Part shown: positions 8,869 to 17,343 of the stretch, piece by piece
Layout of the letters: each line of letters begins with the position of its first letter
Position numbering within the stretch: position 1 is the first letter of the stretch
Assembly (NCBI GenBank): GCA_003248775.1
Contig: QFQX01000009.1
Location: 68,087 to 132,086, forward strand
From: Shinella sp.
Lineage (GTDB): Bacteria > Pseudomonadota > Alphaproteobacteria > Rhizobiales > Rhizobiaceae
DNA length: 64,000 bases
Reading direction: 5' to 3'
Notes under the pieces: model-generated
Seen by the model: the letters and a program-made list of their open reading frames with translations, nothing else
What the model was told of the DNA's origin: nothing
Database searches by the model: none
Translations under genes and position numbers: made by a program

Positions 8869-9885
8869 TTACCCGCGGCGGCGATTGCGGCGGCTGCCTT
8901 CCTGTTCGCCCGACTGGGAAGCCGTCTTGTTGCGCAGCGGCCCTATGCGCTCGACAATGGTCTCGATGGTCGGGCGAGGGCCCGGCGTGTAGCTGTCGAG
9001 TGCCGCTCGCATGGCTGCAAGGTGGTTGCAGGACGTACCACAGCAGCCGCCGATGATCTTTGCACCGGCGTCGCGGGCAAGCGTCGCATAGTCGGCCATC
9101 AGCGGTGGTGTACCGGAATAGTAGATCTCGGAACCGCGGAATTCGGGGATGCCGCAATTGCCCTTGACGATGACCGTCGCGGATGGATCTGCCGCCGTCA
9201 TGTCCAGCAGGCTTGCCAGAATATCGGAAGCGCCAACGCCGCAATTGGCGCCGACAGCCAGCGGACCACCACCGATATCCTTAGCCACGCCATGTATGTC
9301 CTTGGGATCGAGGCCCATCATCGTGCGGCCCGCCGTATCGAAGGAGCCGGTGTAGATGTAGGGCAGGCCAACCTTGACGGCCGCTTCGGCAGCCGCGCGG
9401 ATTTCCTCGGGCGAAGACATGGTTTCGATCCAGGCGACATCGACGCCACCGGCTTTGAGTCCCTCCATCTGCTCGGCGAAGGCCGCGACGGCATCTTCGT
9501 AGGTCAGCGCACCGAGCGGCTGCAACAGCTCGCCCGTCGGCCCCACGGAGCCGCCAACGATAACCTTGCGCGGCGCCTTGTCGGCGACGGAACGGGCGAT
9601 TTCAGCGGCCTTCCTGTTGAGCGCGAAAACCCGATCCTCCGCCTTGTGCAGCTTCAGGCGATGACGCGTGCCGCCGAACGAATTGGTGAGGACGATATCA
9701 GCGCCCGCATCGACAAAATCCTGATGGAGCTTGACGATCTTTTCCGGCTGGCTTTCGTTCCACAGCTCCGGCGCTTCACCTGCTTCAAGCCCCATGGCGA
9801 AGAGGTTGGTGCCGGTCGCGCCGTCAGCGAGCAGGACGCCCTTTTCGGCAAGGAGTTCGGAAAGCGGATTGGTGGCGGTCGCCAT
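8869..9885 (-). CDS. bmt: Betaine-homocysteine S-methyltransferase
   Basis: 338 residues from ATG 9885. It transfers a methyl group from glycine betaine (or a related donor) to homocysteine, giving methionine and dimethylglycine. The homocysteine-binding zinc cysteines are visible: GANCGVGA (Cys about 215) and GGCCGT (Cys about 281-282), and the N-terminal DGATGTNL is typical. An alternative ATG at 9918 would put the start inside an inverted repeat at 9917-9936, so the shorter form is preferred. The C-terminal tail is very basic and Arg-rich. Its neighbour is a betaine-type ABC transporter, which would supply the methyl donor. Confidence 0.88.
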   Translation of the reverse strand: MATATNPLSELLAEKGVLLADGATGTNLFAMGLEAGEAPELWNESQPEKIVKLHQDFVDAGADIVLTNSFGGTRHRLKLHKAEDRVFALNRKAAEIARSVADKAPRKVIVGGSVGPTGELLQPLGALTYEDAVAAFAEQMEGLKAGGVDVAWIETMSSPEEIRAAAEAAVKVGLPYIYTGSFDTAGRTMMGLDPKDIHGVAKDIGGGPLAVGANCGVGASDILASLLDMTAADPSATVIVKGNCGIPEFRGSEIYYSGTPPLMADYATLARDAGAKIIGGCCGTSCNHLAAMRAALDSYTPGPRPTIETIVERIGPLRNKTASQSGEQEGSRRNRRRG

Positions 9886-9916
9886 GGTTCTATCCTCTGA
9901 TCGTAGCTTCATTTCC

Positions 9917-9936
9917 ATATAAAGAAATCTTTATAT
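9917..9936. promoter_or_regulatory. Inverted repeat operator upstream of bmt
   Basis: ATATAAAG-aaat-CTTTATAT: two perfect 8-base arms with a 4-base spacer, centred about 41 bases ahead of the bmt start. AT-rich dyads of this shape are known as sites for ArsR-family regulators of methionine/SAH metabolism (SahR type) in proteobacteria; that assignment is inference. The dyad itself is seen directly. Confidence 0.6.
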
Positions 9937-9955
9937 CACTTCAATGGCCTCACCG

Positions 9956-9989
9956 AAAAAGCTCCGCCCGCACAGGGCGGACGGAGCTT
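9956..9989 (-). terminator. Rho-independent terminator of the betaine ABC operon
   Basis: On the minus strand AAGCTCCGTCCGC pairs with GCGGGCGGAGCTT (13 bp, one G-U) around a 5-base loop and runs into a U-tract. It lies 28 bases after the ATPase stop and upstream of bmt, so the transporter operon and bmt are separate transcription units. Confidence 0.85.
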
Positions 9990-10016
9990 GCAATTCACCA
10001 ATGGCTGGACCAACGC

Positions 10017-11069
10017 CTACTCGGCAGCGATGGGCTGATCGAGATGGCTGCTCGGCGTCACCATGGATGCAATGATCGCCTGCAAGTCGATCGATCCGAT
10101 CGGCTGGCCGGAAGCATCGACGACATGGGCGACAGGTTGACCGGCTGCCGTCATCGTCTGGGCGGCGGCCTCCAGTATAGCCGTTGCCTCAAGCGCTGGC
10201 CCCTGGGGCGGACCGGCGAGCGGCGTCATGATAGTGGCCACCCGGATAACGCGGCCACGGTTCACTTCCTTCACGAAGGCGGTGATGTAATCATCGGCCG
10301 GCGACAGTACGATCTCCTGACCGCTGCCCTGCTGGACGACCTCGCCATCGCGAAGGATGGCGATTTTGTCTCCGAGCCTCAGCGCTTCATCGAGGTCATG
10401 GGTGATGAAGACGACCGTCTTCTTAAGTTCCTTCTGCAAGTCGAGCAGAACCGTCTGCATGTCGACACGGATCAGCGGGTCTAGAGCCGAATAGGCCTCA
10501 TCCATCAAGAGAATGTCTGCATCGTTGGTCAAAGCACGTGCAAGCCCGACGCGCTGCTGCATGCCGCCCGAAAGCTGGTTGGGATAATGCCGTTCGAAGC
10601 CGGACAGGCCGACGCGATCGATCCAGTGGCGAGCGGTCTTTTCACTGACGGAGCGATCGATGCCCTGGATATCAAGACCGTAGAGCGTGTTTTCGAGCAC
10701 GGTCCGGTGCGGCAGAAGCGCGAACTTCTGGAACACCATGGCCGTCTTGTGGCGACGGAACTCCCTGAGTTCCTGCTGGTTCATCCGGCAGATATCGACA
10801 CCGTCATAGAGCACTTCGCCGGCAGTCGGATCGATCAGCCGGTTGATGTGGCGGATGAGGGTAGACTTGCCCGAACCCGAGAGGCCCATCACGACAGTGA
10901 TGCCGCCGGCCGGCATCGAGATGTTGATGTCCTTGAGGCCGAGGACATGTCCATGCGTGCCGTTCAACTCGGTCTTGCTCATGCCGCGATAGACGGCCTC
11001 GATATAGTCCCGGCCACGCCGACCGAAAATCTTGTAGAGGCCGCGGATTTCAATGCCCTGACTAGCCAT
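10017..11069 (-). CDS. Betaine/proline-type ABC transporter ATPase (ProV/ChoV/HutV class)
   Basis: 350 residues from ATG 11069, which overlaps the permease stop by 8 bases. It has Walker A GLSGSGKST, signature LSGGMQQRVGLARAL, Walker B ILLMDEAYSALDP and a C-terminal CBS-like regulatory portion (VAHVVDASGQPIGSIDL). The insertion between the Walker A strand and the start (YRGMSKTELNGTHGHV) is typical of the quaternary amine importers rather than general ABC ATPases. It energises uptake of betaine-like osmolytes or methyl donors with the permease and binding protein encoded upstream. Exact substrate is not decidable here. Confidence 0.9.
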   Translation of the reverse strand: MASQGIEIRGLYKIFGRRGRDYIEAVYRGMSKTELNGTHGHVLGLKDINISMPAGGITVVMGLSGSGKSTLIRHINRLIDPTAGEVLYDGVDICRMNQQELREFRRHKTAMVFQKFALLPHRTVLENTLYGLDIQGIDRSVSEKTARHWIDRVGLSGFERHYPNQLSGGMQQRVGLARALTNDADILLMDEAYSALDPLIRVDMQTVLLDLQKELKKTVVFITHDLDEALRLGDKIAILRDGEVVQQGSGQEIVLSPADDYITAFVKEVNRGRVIRVATIMTPLAGPPQGPALEATAILEAAAQTMTAAGQPVAHVVDASGQPIGSIDLQAIIASMVTPSSHLDQPIAAE

Positions 11070-11976
11070 GGATGACCTCCGTGTGCTTCTGGAGCCGCTT
11101 GCCATAAGCCTGGCTCGTCCGGTCGAAGATGATGGCGATGGCAACCAGCGAGAAACCGTTCAGGAAACCGATGGTGAAGAACTGGTTGGCGATGGCCTGC
11201 AGAACGTTTTTGCCCAGACCGCCCACACCGATCATCGAAGCCACCACGACCATGGCGAGCGACATCATGATCGTCTGGTTGATGCCGGCCATGATGGTCG
11301 GGAGCGCCAGCGGGATCTGCACATTCCTGAGCTTCTGTCCGGGGGAGGAGCCGAAGGCGTCGGCTGCTTCCAGCACCTCCTTGTCCACCAGCCGGATACC
11401 GAGATTGGTCAGGCGGATCATCGGCGGAACCGCATAGATCACCACCGCGATCAGGCCCGGCACCTTGCCGATGCCGAAGATCATGACGACCGGGATCAGG
11501 TAAACGAAGGTCGGCATGGTCTGCATGACGTCGAGCACCGGATTGACGATGCCCTGAATCCGATCCGAACGGGCCATCAGAATGCCGACCGGAATGCCGA
11601 TCACGATCGATATCAACGTGCAGACGGTGACCATCGACAGCGTCACCATTGTGTCCTGCCACAGGCCAACGAGACCGATCGCCATCATCGACAGGGCGGC
11701 ACCGATGGTGATCTTGATGTTTCGGCTGGCGAGCCAGACGATCGCGACCATCAGGACAAGGATGATGAACCACGGCGTGTTGACGAAAAAGGACTCAAGC
11801 GAGTTCAGGAACCACTGAAGCGGCTGTTTCACCACATCGATAAAATTGGTGTAGTTGCGCACGAAAGCCTTGAAGCCGATATCAACCGTCTTCTTGAACT
11901 CGCGCATGAGGTTTTCGTCTATCGACGGAAATTTACACAGCAGTTCCGGGAGGTAACTGCAAATAGCTGAAGCCAT
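11062..11976 (-). CDS. Betaine/proline-type ABC transporter permease (ProW class)
   Basis: 304 residues with about six membrane helices after a roughly 55-residue N-terminal extension. The EAA loop facing the ATPase reads EAADAFGSSPGQKLRNVQIP. ProW-type features such as TVCTLISIVIGIPVGI and QTMPTFVYLIP are present. The binding-protein gene lies upstream on the same strand across a 240-base spacer that holds two hairpins; the ATPase follows with an 8-base overlap. Confidence 0.9.
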   Translation of the reverse strand: MASAICSYLPELLCKFPSIDENLMREFKKTVDIGFKAFVRNYTNFIDVVKQPLQWFLNSLESFFVNTPWFIILVLMVAIVWLASRNIKITIGAALSMMAIGLVGLWQDTMVTLSMVTVCTLISIVIGIPVGILMARSDRIQGIVNPVLDVMQTMPTFVYLIPVVMIFGIGKVPGLIAVVIYAVPPMIRLTNLGIRLVDKEVLEAADAFGSSPGQKLRNVQIPLALPTIMAGINQTIMMSLAMVVVASMIGVGGLGKNVLQAIANQFFTIGFLNGFSLVAIAIIFDRTSQAYGKRLQKHTEVIHG

Positions 11977-12039
11977 CTTGTTCCCCTTTTTACCCCATCC
12001 AAGCGACAGGTGGTTCCACGTATCGGGAACCTTACCGCC

Positions 12040-12060
12040 TTTTCGCGACCGTCGCGAAAA
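12040..12060. repeat. Perfect palindrome between binding-protein and permease genes
   Basis: TTTTCGCGAC-C-GTCGCGAAAA: 10-base perfect arms around one base. In RNA it would form a stem with a small loop. It may be an intercistronic hairpin that limits read-through or protects the abundant binding-protein mRNA, or a protein-binding dyad. Confidence 0.6.
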
Positions 12061-12177
12061 ACGGGAAAGACCACAGACAAATGCTTAGAGGATTCCACAT
12101 CGGGAATTCGTGCTGTCTGCGACCTTGCAGGCGCCTGAATGGCGGTAAGCGGCATATGCGCCTGCGAAGCAAGACTT

Positions 12178-12200
12178 GACGGGCACAACCTGCGCCCGTC
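12178..12200 (-). terminator. Stem-loop just after the binding-protein gene
   Basis: GACGGGC and GCCCGTC pair around a 9-base loop, beginning about 16 bases after the binding-protein stop. There is no strong U-tract, so partial attenuation or mRNA protection is more likely than full termination; such hairpins often explain excess binding protein over membrane subunits. Confidence 0.5.
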
Positions 12201-12216
12201 ACGTTTCTCTTGAAGA

Positions 12217-13215
12217 TCAGAGGCCGGCCTTGACCTTCGCGGCGACCTCAGGACTTACCCAGGTCGTCCACATGTCACCGTAGTTTTCGAGGAAATACTT
12301 TGCAGCATCCTCGTTAGTGCCCTGGTTTTCGTCCATCCAGGCGAGAACCTTGCCGACCGTCTGGTTGTCCCACTTACGGGTCTTCAGGTAATCGACGGCA
12401 ATGGCGTTGGTATCGGCGAACTTCTTGGTCACGACCGTGAACACGTCGGAAACGGGGTAGGCATTGACCTTCGGATCGGCGCAATCCGGAACGGCGGTGC
12501 ACCTGTCCCACTCGGCCTTGTCGTTTTCGACGCCAAAGGACAGCTTCACCATCTCATACTTGCCGAGGATGGCGGTCGGAGCCCAGTAGTAGCCGAGCCA
12601 GCCGGTCTTCTTTTCGAAGGCGTTGGCAATCGAACCGTCGAGACCAGCAGCGGAGCCCGTATCGATCAGCTCGAAGCCCTTTTCCTTGGCGCCGAGCGCC
12701 TTGTAAAGGTTGGCAGTCGAGATCTGGCAGTTCCAGCCCGACGGGCAGTTCGTGACAGCGGCCTTGGACGGATCTTCCGGTGCCGGGAAGAGCTCCGGAT
12801 AGCCCAGCGCGTCCTGCACGGTCTTGATGTCAGGATGAGCATCGGAAAGGAACTTCGGAATCCACCAGCCTTCGACGCCACCGTCGCTGAGCAGCGGAGC
12901 GAGTTGGAGAAGGCGACCTTCCTTGATTGCCGCATCAAGCGGCGTACGCACGGCGTTGACCCAGAGTTCAGGAGCGATATCCGGTTCGCCCTTTTCATTC
13001 ATCGAGGTGAAGGTCGGCATGGTGTCGCCTGTGACGACGGTCACTTTGCAGCCATAGCCGTTTTCAAGGATCATCTTGTCGACATAGGCGGCAACGCCCG
13101 CCGATGCCCAGTTCATTTCCGCGATGGAAACATCGCCACACTCGGCAGCCTGAGCGGATCCAGCCGCGGCATAGAGGCCGGCAGCGAGGATGGTGGAGGC
13201 AAGGAGCTTCTTCAT
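12217..13215 (-). CDS. Betaine-type ABC transporter substrate-binding protein (OpuAC/ProX class)
   Basis: 332 residues with a clear Sec signal peptide (MKKLLASTILAAGLYAAAGS, cut after AQA near residue 23). The mature part has the OpuAC fold with aromatic residues suited to a quaternary-ammonium box (MNWASAG, GVEGWWIPKF, GYYWAPTAILG). It is periplasmic and hands the ligand to the permease downstream. First gene of the three-gene operon. Glycine betaine, proline betaine, choline or histidine-related ligands are possible; rhizobia carry several paralogues with different ligands. Confidence 0.9.
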   Translation of the reverse strand: MKKLLASTILAAGLYAAAGSAQAAECGDVSIAEMNWASAGVAAYVDKMILENGYGCKVTVVTGDTMPTFTSMNEKGEPDIAPELWVNAVRTPLDAAIKEGRLLQLAPLLSDGGVEGWWIPKFLSDAHPDIKTVQDALGYPELFPAPEDPSKAAVTNCPSGWNCQISTANLYKALGAKEKGFELIDTGSAAGLDGSIANAFEKKTGWLGYYWAPTAILGKYEMVKLSFGVENDKAEWDRCTAVPDCADPKVNAYPVSDVFTVVTKKFADTNAIAVDYLKTRKWDNQTVGKVLAWMDENQGTNEDAAKYFLENYGDMWTTWVSPEVAAKVKAGL

Positions 13216-13764
13216 GATTTAAGACCTCCCAGTCTTAATCTCTTGCAGCTTTCTGGACGGGCATGTCGGGCTACTGCGGATCCCGATCAGGCCAAATAGC
13301 GAGAGGGCCGGTCGCACAACCGAGTCAAGAACGGCAGGGCTTCCGCAAAGCGGCCTCGGCGATTATCGTTGGGACCGCAACCTTATGGGTGCAGCTCATT
13401 CAGGCCGTAGGGCAACTGAAGGCAGCCTACGGGTTCCCCAAAAGAAATCAACCTCCAGCAAGGCGGGCGCGGACATGACCTGCCCGCCGCAACCCATTGT
13501 AACGCCTCATTTTGCTTCAAATTGCTGTCACAAAGCGTCGCCCGGCGCACAATGGATAGGCGGCAGCCCGGCGGAGAACAAAACCCCCTGGAAATGCCCT
13601 GCGAAAAGAGACCTTATCTGTCTCACAAACGGCATTTTCGCCACATCCGGACATTCAACGCGCAACTGCAAAAAAAGAGAAAAAACTGAAATAAATCCCG
13701 AAAATAACGCTTGGGTAACCTGCGGCCGCTATTTCTCATTATACGCGGCGCGTTATTGCCGCCT
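13216..13764. other. Intergenic region, no gene recognised
   Basis: This stretch of about 550 bases upstream of the binding-protein gene has no convincing coding frame. It should carry that gene's promoter. Its right edge is followed by two consecutive hairpins with T-tracts on the plus strand, so an unannotated plus-strand RNA ending near 13810 or 13849 is possible, but I see no clear promoter for it. Confidence 0.4.
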
Positions 13765-13810
13765 GCGCCCCGGATCTGGTTTTTCGTACCGGGGCGCCAA
13801 GGTTTTTTTT
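13765..13810 (+). terminator. Hairpin plus T8 tract, plus strand
   Basis: GCGCCCCGG and CCGGGGCGC form a 9-bp stem with a 15-base loop, followed after a 5-base spacer by eight T. No protein gene precedes it on the plus strand. Confidence 0.55.
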
Positions 13811-13849
13811 AAAAGTGGCGCCACCCCTAAGGTTGCGCCACTTTTTTTC
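13811..13849. terminator. Bidirectional rho-independent terminator
   Basis: AAAAGTGGCGC and GCGCCACTTTT form an 11-bp stem with a 13-base loop. The plus strand continues into seven T; the minus strand has four. On the minus strand it lies about 30 bases after the stop of the small ORF at 13882. Confidence 0.75.
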
Positions 13850-13881
13850 ATTGATACCGCTCAGGCTGGCCCTTGTGTCGC

Positions 13882-14082
13882 TTACTTGGATCGGTCGTTT
13901 CGGCCCGTTGCCATCGTGATCCGGGGGAAAAGCTCTTCCCAATGGAGAAGGGAAGGCTTTTTAGGAGCGCGACCGTTCCAGGCTATGTTCAGGCCCTTGT
14001 TGTTCTGCAGGATATAAAGCATTGGATGTCCTCCGGACGCGTGGCCTGTCGGCCCCTGTGTTGTCTTTTCGCTCTGGCTCAT
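13882..14082 (-). CDS. Possible 66-residue small protein
   Basis: The ATG at 14082 is preceded by AGAGGATT, a good ribosome-binding site, and the frame ends 33 bases before a terminator hairpin. The translation has an N-terminal polar part (SEKTTQGPTGHASGG) and a patterned second half (LYILQNNKGLNIAWNG, then SLLHWEELFP). No domain is recognised. The spacing of site, ORF and terminator argues for a gene; its short length argues for caution. Confidence 0.45.
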   Translation of the reverse strand: MSQSEKTTQGPTGHASGGHPMLYILQNNKGLNIAWNGRAPKKPSLLHWEELFPRITMATGRNDRSK

Positions 14083-14268
14083 AATCCTCTTTGAACGCGT
14101 CACTGTGGCTGTGGCCGCCATTACGTGTCGCAAAAAGGCAAGTGAACAATCATCCCCGGCGGCAAGCTGTCGCAGCGCCGCCACAGCATTAACATTCCGC
14201 GCAGATGCACGGCTAAAACACGGCAGAACAATGACTTTGCGATTTGCGAAAGACGAACGAGGGACGCG

Positions 14269-15723
14269 ATGAGCAAAGCCGTCATGCTGCAGGGAACCGG
14301 CTCCGATGTCGGAAAAACGATACTGGTGGCGGGACTTTGCCGGCTGGCCGCGAACCGAGGCTTGAAGGTGCGACCATTCAAGCCGCAAAACATGTCCAAC
14401 AACGCCGCCGTTTCCGATGACGGCGGGGAGATCGGTCGGGCGCAATGGCTGCAGGCCATGGCCGCCCGAGTACCGTCATCCGTCCATATGAACCCGGTTC
14501 TGTTGAAACCACAGTCCGAAACCGGTAGCCAGATCATCGTGCAGGGCAGGGTGTTCGGGCAGGCAAAGGGCAGGGATTACCAGCGGCTCAAGCCGCAACT
14601 CCTCGACGCCGTGATGGAAAGCTACGAGCATGTGCGGCGCGGCGCGGACCTCGTCATCGTCGAAGGAGCTGGCTCACCCGCGGAAATCAACCTGAGAGCA
14701 GGCGACATTGCCAATATGGGTTTTGCCCGACGCGCGAACGTCCCGGTGGTGCTGGTCGGCGATATCGATCGCGGCGGCGTGATCGCCTCCCTGGTTGGAA
14801 CGCACACGATCCTTCCAGAAGAGGACCGGCAGCAGATTGCCGGATACATCATCAACAAGTTCAGGGGCGACATATCCCTGTTTTCCGAAGGGATCGAAGC
14901 GATCAACCGGTTCACCGGCTGGCCATGCTTCGGCGTTATCCCATGGCTGAAGTCCGCGGGACGCCTGCCGGCGGAAGATTCGGTCGTTCTGGAGCGCCTG
15001 GCGGAAGGCAAGGCCGGCGCGTTGAAGATTGCCGTGCCGGTGTTGTCGCGCATCGCCAACTTCGACGATTTCGATCCTCTAGCAGCAGAGCCCCAGGTGG
15101 AACTGGTTTTCGTCAGGCCGGGAGAGCGTCTTCCCGCCGATGCGGGTCTCGTCATCCTGCCCGGTTCGAAGGCGACAATCGGCGACCTTGAGGATTTTCG
15201 TGCACAAGGCTGGGAGAGCGATCTTGTGGCACATGTGCGACGTGGCGGACGCGTGATCGGTATCTGCGGCGGCTACCAGATGCTGGGCCGCGTCGTATCC
15301 GATCCGCTGGGACTTGAAGGCCAAAGCCGGTCTGTGCCGGGGCTTGGCCTGCTCGACATCGAGACGGAGATGGCGCCGGAAAAGACCGTGCGAAACAGCA
15401 CGGCACGATCGATCGAATACGACACGCCGCTTTCGGGTTACGAGATCCATCTCGGCATCACCCGCGGGCCGGATTGCTCGCGCCCTTCGGTGGCCATCGA
15501 CGGACGGCCAGACGGCGCCGTATCCACAGATGGCAAAATCAGCGGAACCTATCTGCACGGATTGTTTTCGAGCGACGCCTATCGCGCCCGCCTGCTTGAA
15601 AGCTTCGGTATAGACGGTGGAGGGCAGAACTACCGCGAAGGTGTCGAAATGGCCCTCGATGCCGTGGCGGCCGAACTGGAACAGAGGCTCTCGCCGGAAT
15701 GGCTCAAGTCATTCATGGGGTGA
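14269..15723 (+). CDS. cobQ: Cobyric acid synthase CobQ
   Basis: 484 residues. It amidates adenosylcobyrinic a,c-diamide at four carboxylates using glutamine and ATP, a late step of cobalamin synthesis. The N-terminal dethiobiotin-synthetase-like P-loop GTGSDVGKT (about residues 9-17) and the substrate region FKPQNMSNNA are present. The C-terminal class I glutaminase-like domain has the nucleophile in VIGICGGYQMLG and a later His in YLHGLF. Length is normal. Other cob genes are not in the window, and no cobalamin riboswitch consensus is evident in the 186 bases upstream. Confidence 0.95.
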   Translation: MSKAVMLQGTGSDVGKTILVAGLCRLAANRGLKVRPFKPQNMSNNAAVSDDGGEIGRAQWLQAMAARVPSSVHMNPVLLKPQSETGSQIIVQGRVFGQAKGRDYQRLKPQLLDAVMESYEHVRRGADLVIVEGAGSPAEINLRAGDIANMGFARRANVPVVLVGDIDRGGVIASLVGTHTILPEEDRQQIAGYIINKFRGDISLFSEGIEAINRFTGWPCFGVIPWLKSAGRLPAEDSVVLERLAEGKAGALKIAVPVLSRIANFDDFDPLAAEPQVELVFVRPGERLPADAGLVILPGSKATIGDLEDFRAQGWESDLVAHVRRGGRVIGICGGYQMLGRVVSDPLGLEGQSRSVPGLGLLDIETEMAPEKTVRNSTARSIEYDTPLSGYEIHLGITRGPDCSRPSVAIDGRPDGAVSTDGKISGTYLHGLFSSDAYRARLLESFGIDGGGQNYREGVEMALDAVAAELEQRLSPEWLKSFMG

Positions 15724-15729
15724 GAATGT

Positions 15730-15855
15730 TCAGGAGCGCGAGGCAACGCCTAGCGGCGATGCCATCAATTCACCATTTCCAAGTGAATTGTCGGAGTATT
15801 TGAAGATCAGGATACTGAGCACCGAAGCGATCAGCACGACGAAGATGGCTCTCAT
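15730..15855 (-). CDS. 41-residue membrane peptide, copy A
   Basis: From ATG 15855 to TGA 15730. Residues 2-18 (RAIFVVLIASVLSILIF) form one membrane helix; the tail KYSDNSLGNGELMASPLG is polar. It is a clear paralogue of the peptide at 16008-16133: equal length (41 residues), same MRAI start, shared IASVLSIL core, KYS after the helix, and ASP eight to ten residues from the end. Matching protein-level conservation, with silent differences between the copies, is the evidence for coding. Function unknown; it ends 6 bases from the convergent cobQ stop. Confidence 0.7.
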   Translation of the reverse strand: MRAIFVVLIASVLSILIFKYSDNSLGNGELMASPLGVASRS

Positions 15856-16007
15856 TTCTTGCATTGCCCCTGCGGTTTGAGCAGTGCCGTGATTATGGCC
15901 AAACCGGTTCCAACCCTCCTAAATCACTCGCTAAAATGCGACGCAATCGTTCATTATCTCGGGTATCGACATGATCCTTCCCGACATGTTGCGCTTGAGC
16001 AACTGAT

Positions 16008-16133
16008 CTAGTGAGGTCCAGCCGTTTCAATGGGCGAGGCTAGGAGTTCGGACTGTCCGATCTGGTTGTTGGAATATTTGATCACCAGGATGCTCAGCAC
16101 CGAAGCGATAATGACGATGACGATGGCACGCAT
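16008..16133 (-). CDS. 41-residue membrane peptide, copy B
   Basis: From ATG 16133 to TAG 16008, with GAGG about 10 bases ahead of the start. One membrane helix (RAIVIVIIASVLSILVI) then a short polar tail (KYSNNQIGQSELLASP). Paralogue of copy A, in tandem, with about 150 bases between them that could hold a separate promoter for copy A. Single-helix proteins of this size can be modulators of membrane enzymes, stress peptides or holin-like toxins; nothing here decides among these. Confidence 0.7.
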   Translation of the reverse strand: MRAIVIVIIASVLSILVIKYSNNQIGQSELLASPIETAGPH

Positions 16134-16351
16134 TTGAACTGTACCTCGGCTATCGGCAAAAACTCGCTCAGGCTACCACAACAATGCACGAAGCCTGCCG
16201 AAAGGGACCGGCAACTGCTTTTGACAGAATCTGGTGTCTCGCCCGCATATTCGCCAAGGTGCGGACAGCCGTTAAACACGAATTCGACATTTTTTGGCGA
16301 AACAGCTTGTTCTAATAGTGCAGAAAATACGCCTTTCGGAGACAAACGCCA

Positions 16352-17287
16352 ATGCAAATCAGCCGCCGTTTCCTTCTGGTCGGAGCCGGAGGCCTTGTTT
16401 TCGCAAATGGAGTGCGGGTGCAACTGGCACGGGCTCAATCCGAGGGCGGGCTCTCCTTCCTGGTGGTCGGGGACTGGGGCGAACCCGACAACCACACCGG
16501 CGCGCTGAAGGTTGCCAGCGCTATGGCCAAAGTGGCGGAGCAGGCGAAGATATCCTTCGTTATTTCGGCCGGTGACAACTTCTACGAAACAGGCGTCAAG
16601 GACGTGTCCGATGCGCTCTGGCAGAACGCTTTCGAGAACATCTATTCCGCGCCCTCGCTGCAATGTCCCTGGTATGTGGTGCTCGGCAATCACGACCATA
16701 CCGGCAGCGTTCAAGCGCAGATCGACTACAGCGCCAAAAGCAATCGCTGGACCATGCCGGCCGTCTATTACAGCATCAGCAAGCCAGTGACACCGACGGC
16801 GTCGGTGGACTTCTTCTTCCTCGATACGGAACCGCTCAGGGAGGAATCCTGGTGGGAGCGGATGACGGGGCTGGAACGGGACCCAGCAAAACAGCTTGAC
16901 TGGCTTGAATCCTCCCTCGCCAAAAGTTCGGCGAAATGGAAAATCCTCGTCGGGCATCACCCGATATTCTCCGGCGGCGAGCATGGCGACACGGCCATCA
17001 TGGTCGAGCGGGTAAAGCCGCTGATGGAGAAATACGGCGCACAGATCTACATGAGCGGCCACGATCACGATCTCGAAGCCATAAGGCAGGGGCCGGTCAC
17101 CTATCTGGTTTCAGGGGCGGGCTCGCGAACACGCCCAATCGGCAAGCATACCGGTGATACGTTTTCAGCATCGCAACTCGGCTTCATGCTGGTGGAACTT
17201 GGTGAGGATAAAGCGACGGCAACCTTTCTCGATGAAGATGCCAACATCCTTCACAAGGAAGATATTGCCGCTACCGGGAAGGCATAA
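16352..17287 (+). CDS. Secreted purple-acid-type metallophosphatase
   Basis: 311 residues. It starts with a probable Tat signal (SRRFLLVGAGGLVF, residues 4-17, cut near ARA-QS), suiting a folded metalloenzyme. Metallophosphoesterase motifs appear in order: GDWG (metal), SAGDNFYETG, GNHDH, GHHPIFSGGEHGD and SGHDHDLE. The spacing resembles tartrate-resistant acid phosphatases of about 35 kDa. Expected to act in the periplasm on phosphomonoesters. It stands alone; two hairpins follow before the convergent SDR gene. Physiological substrate unknown. Confidence 0.88.
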   Translation: MQISRRFLLVGAGGLVFANGVRVQLARAQSEGGLSFLVVGDWGEPDNHTGALKVASAMAKVAEQAKISFVISAGDNFYETGVKDVSDALWQNAFENIYSAPSLQCPWYVVLGNHDHTGSVQAQIDYSAKSNRWTMPAVYYSISKPVTPTASVDFFFLDTEPLREESWWERMTGLERDPAKQLDWLESSLAKSSAKWKILVGHHPIFSGGEHGDTAIMVERVKPLMEKYGAQIYMSGHDHDLEAIRQGPVTYLVSGAGSRTRPIGKHTGDTFSASQLGFMLVELGEDKATATFLDEDANILHKEDIAATGKA

Positions 17288-17317
17288 GGACGCGGTTTTA
17301 GCCTCCTTTGCGCGCGC

Positions 17318-17338
17318 AGCATCAAGCTCGATGCTTTT
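17318..17338 (+). terminator. Short hairpin with T-tract after the metallophosphatase gene
   Basis: AGCATC and GATGCT pair around AAGCTC and run into TTTGG, about 30 bases past the stop. A modest intrinsic terminator. Confidence 0.5.
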
Positions 17339-17343
17339 GGAGA

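Noticed and set aside
8569..9900. Long plus-strand frame opposite bmt
   Set aside because: Shadow of the methyltransferase gene, whose zinc cysteines and start are clear on the minus strand.
14083..14268. Cobalamin riboswitch upstream of cobQ
   Set aside because: I looked for the B12-box-like conserved core and did not find it in the 186 bases before the gene.
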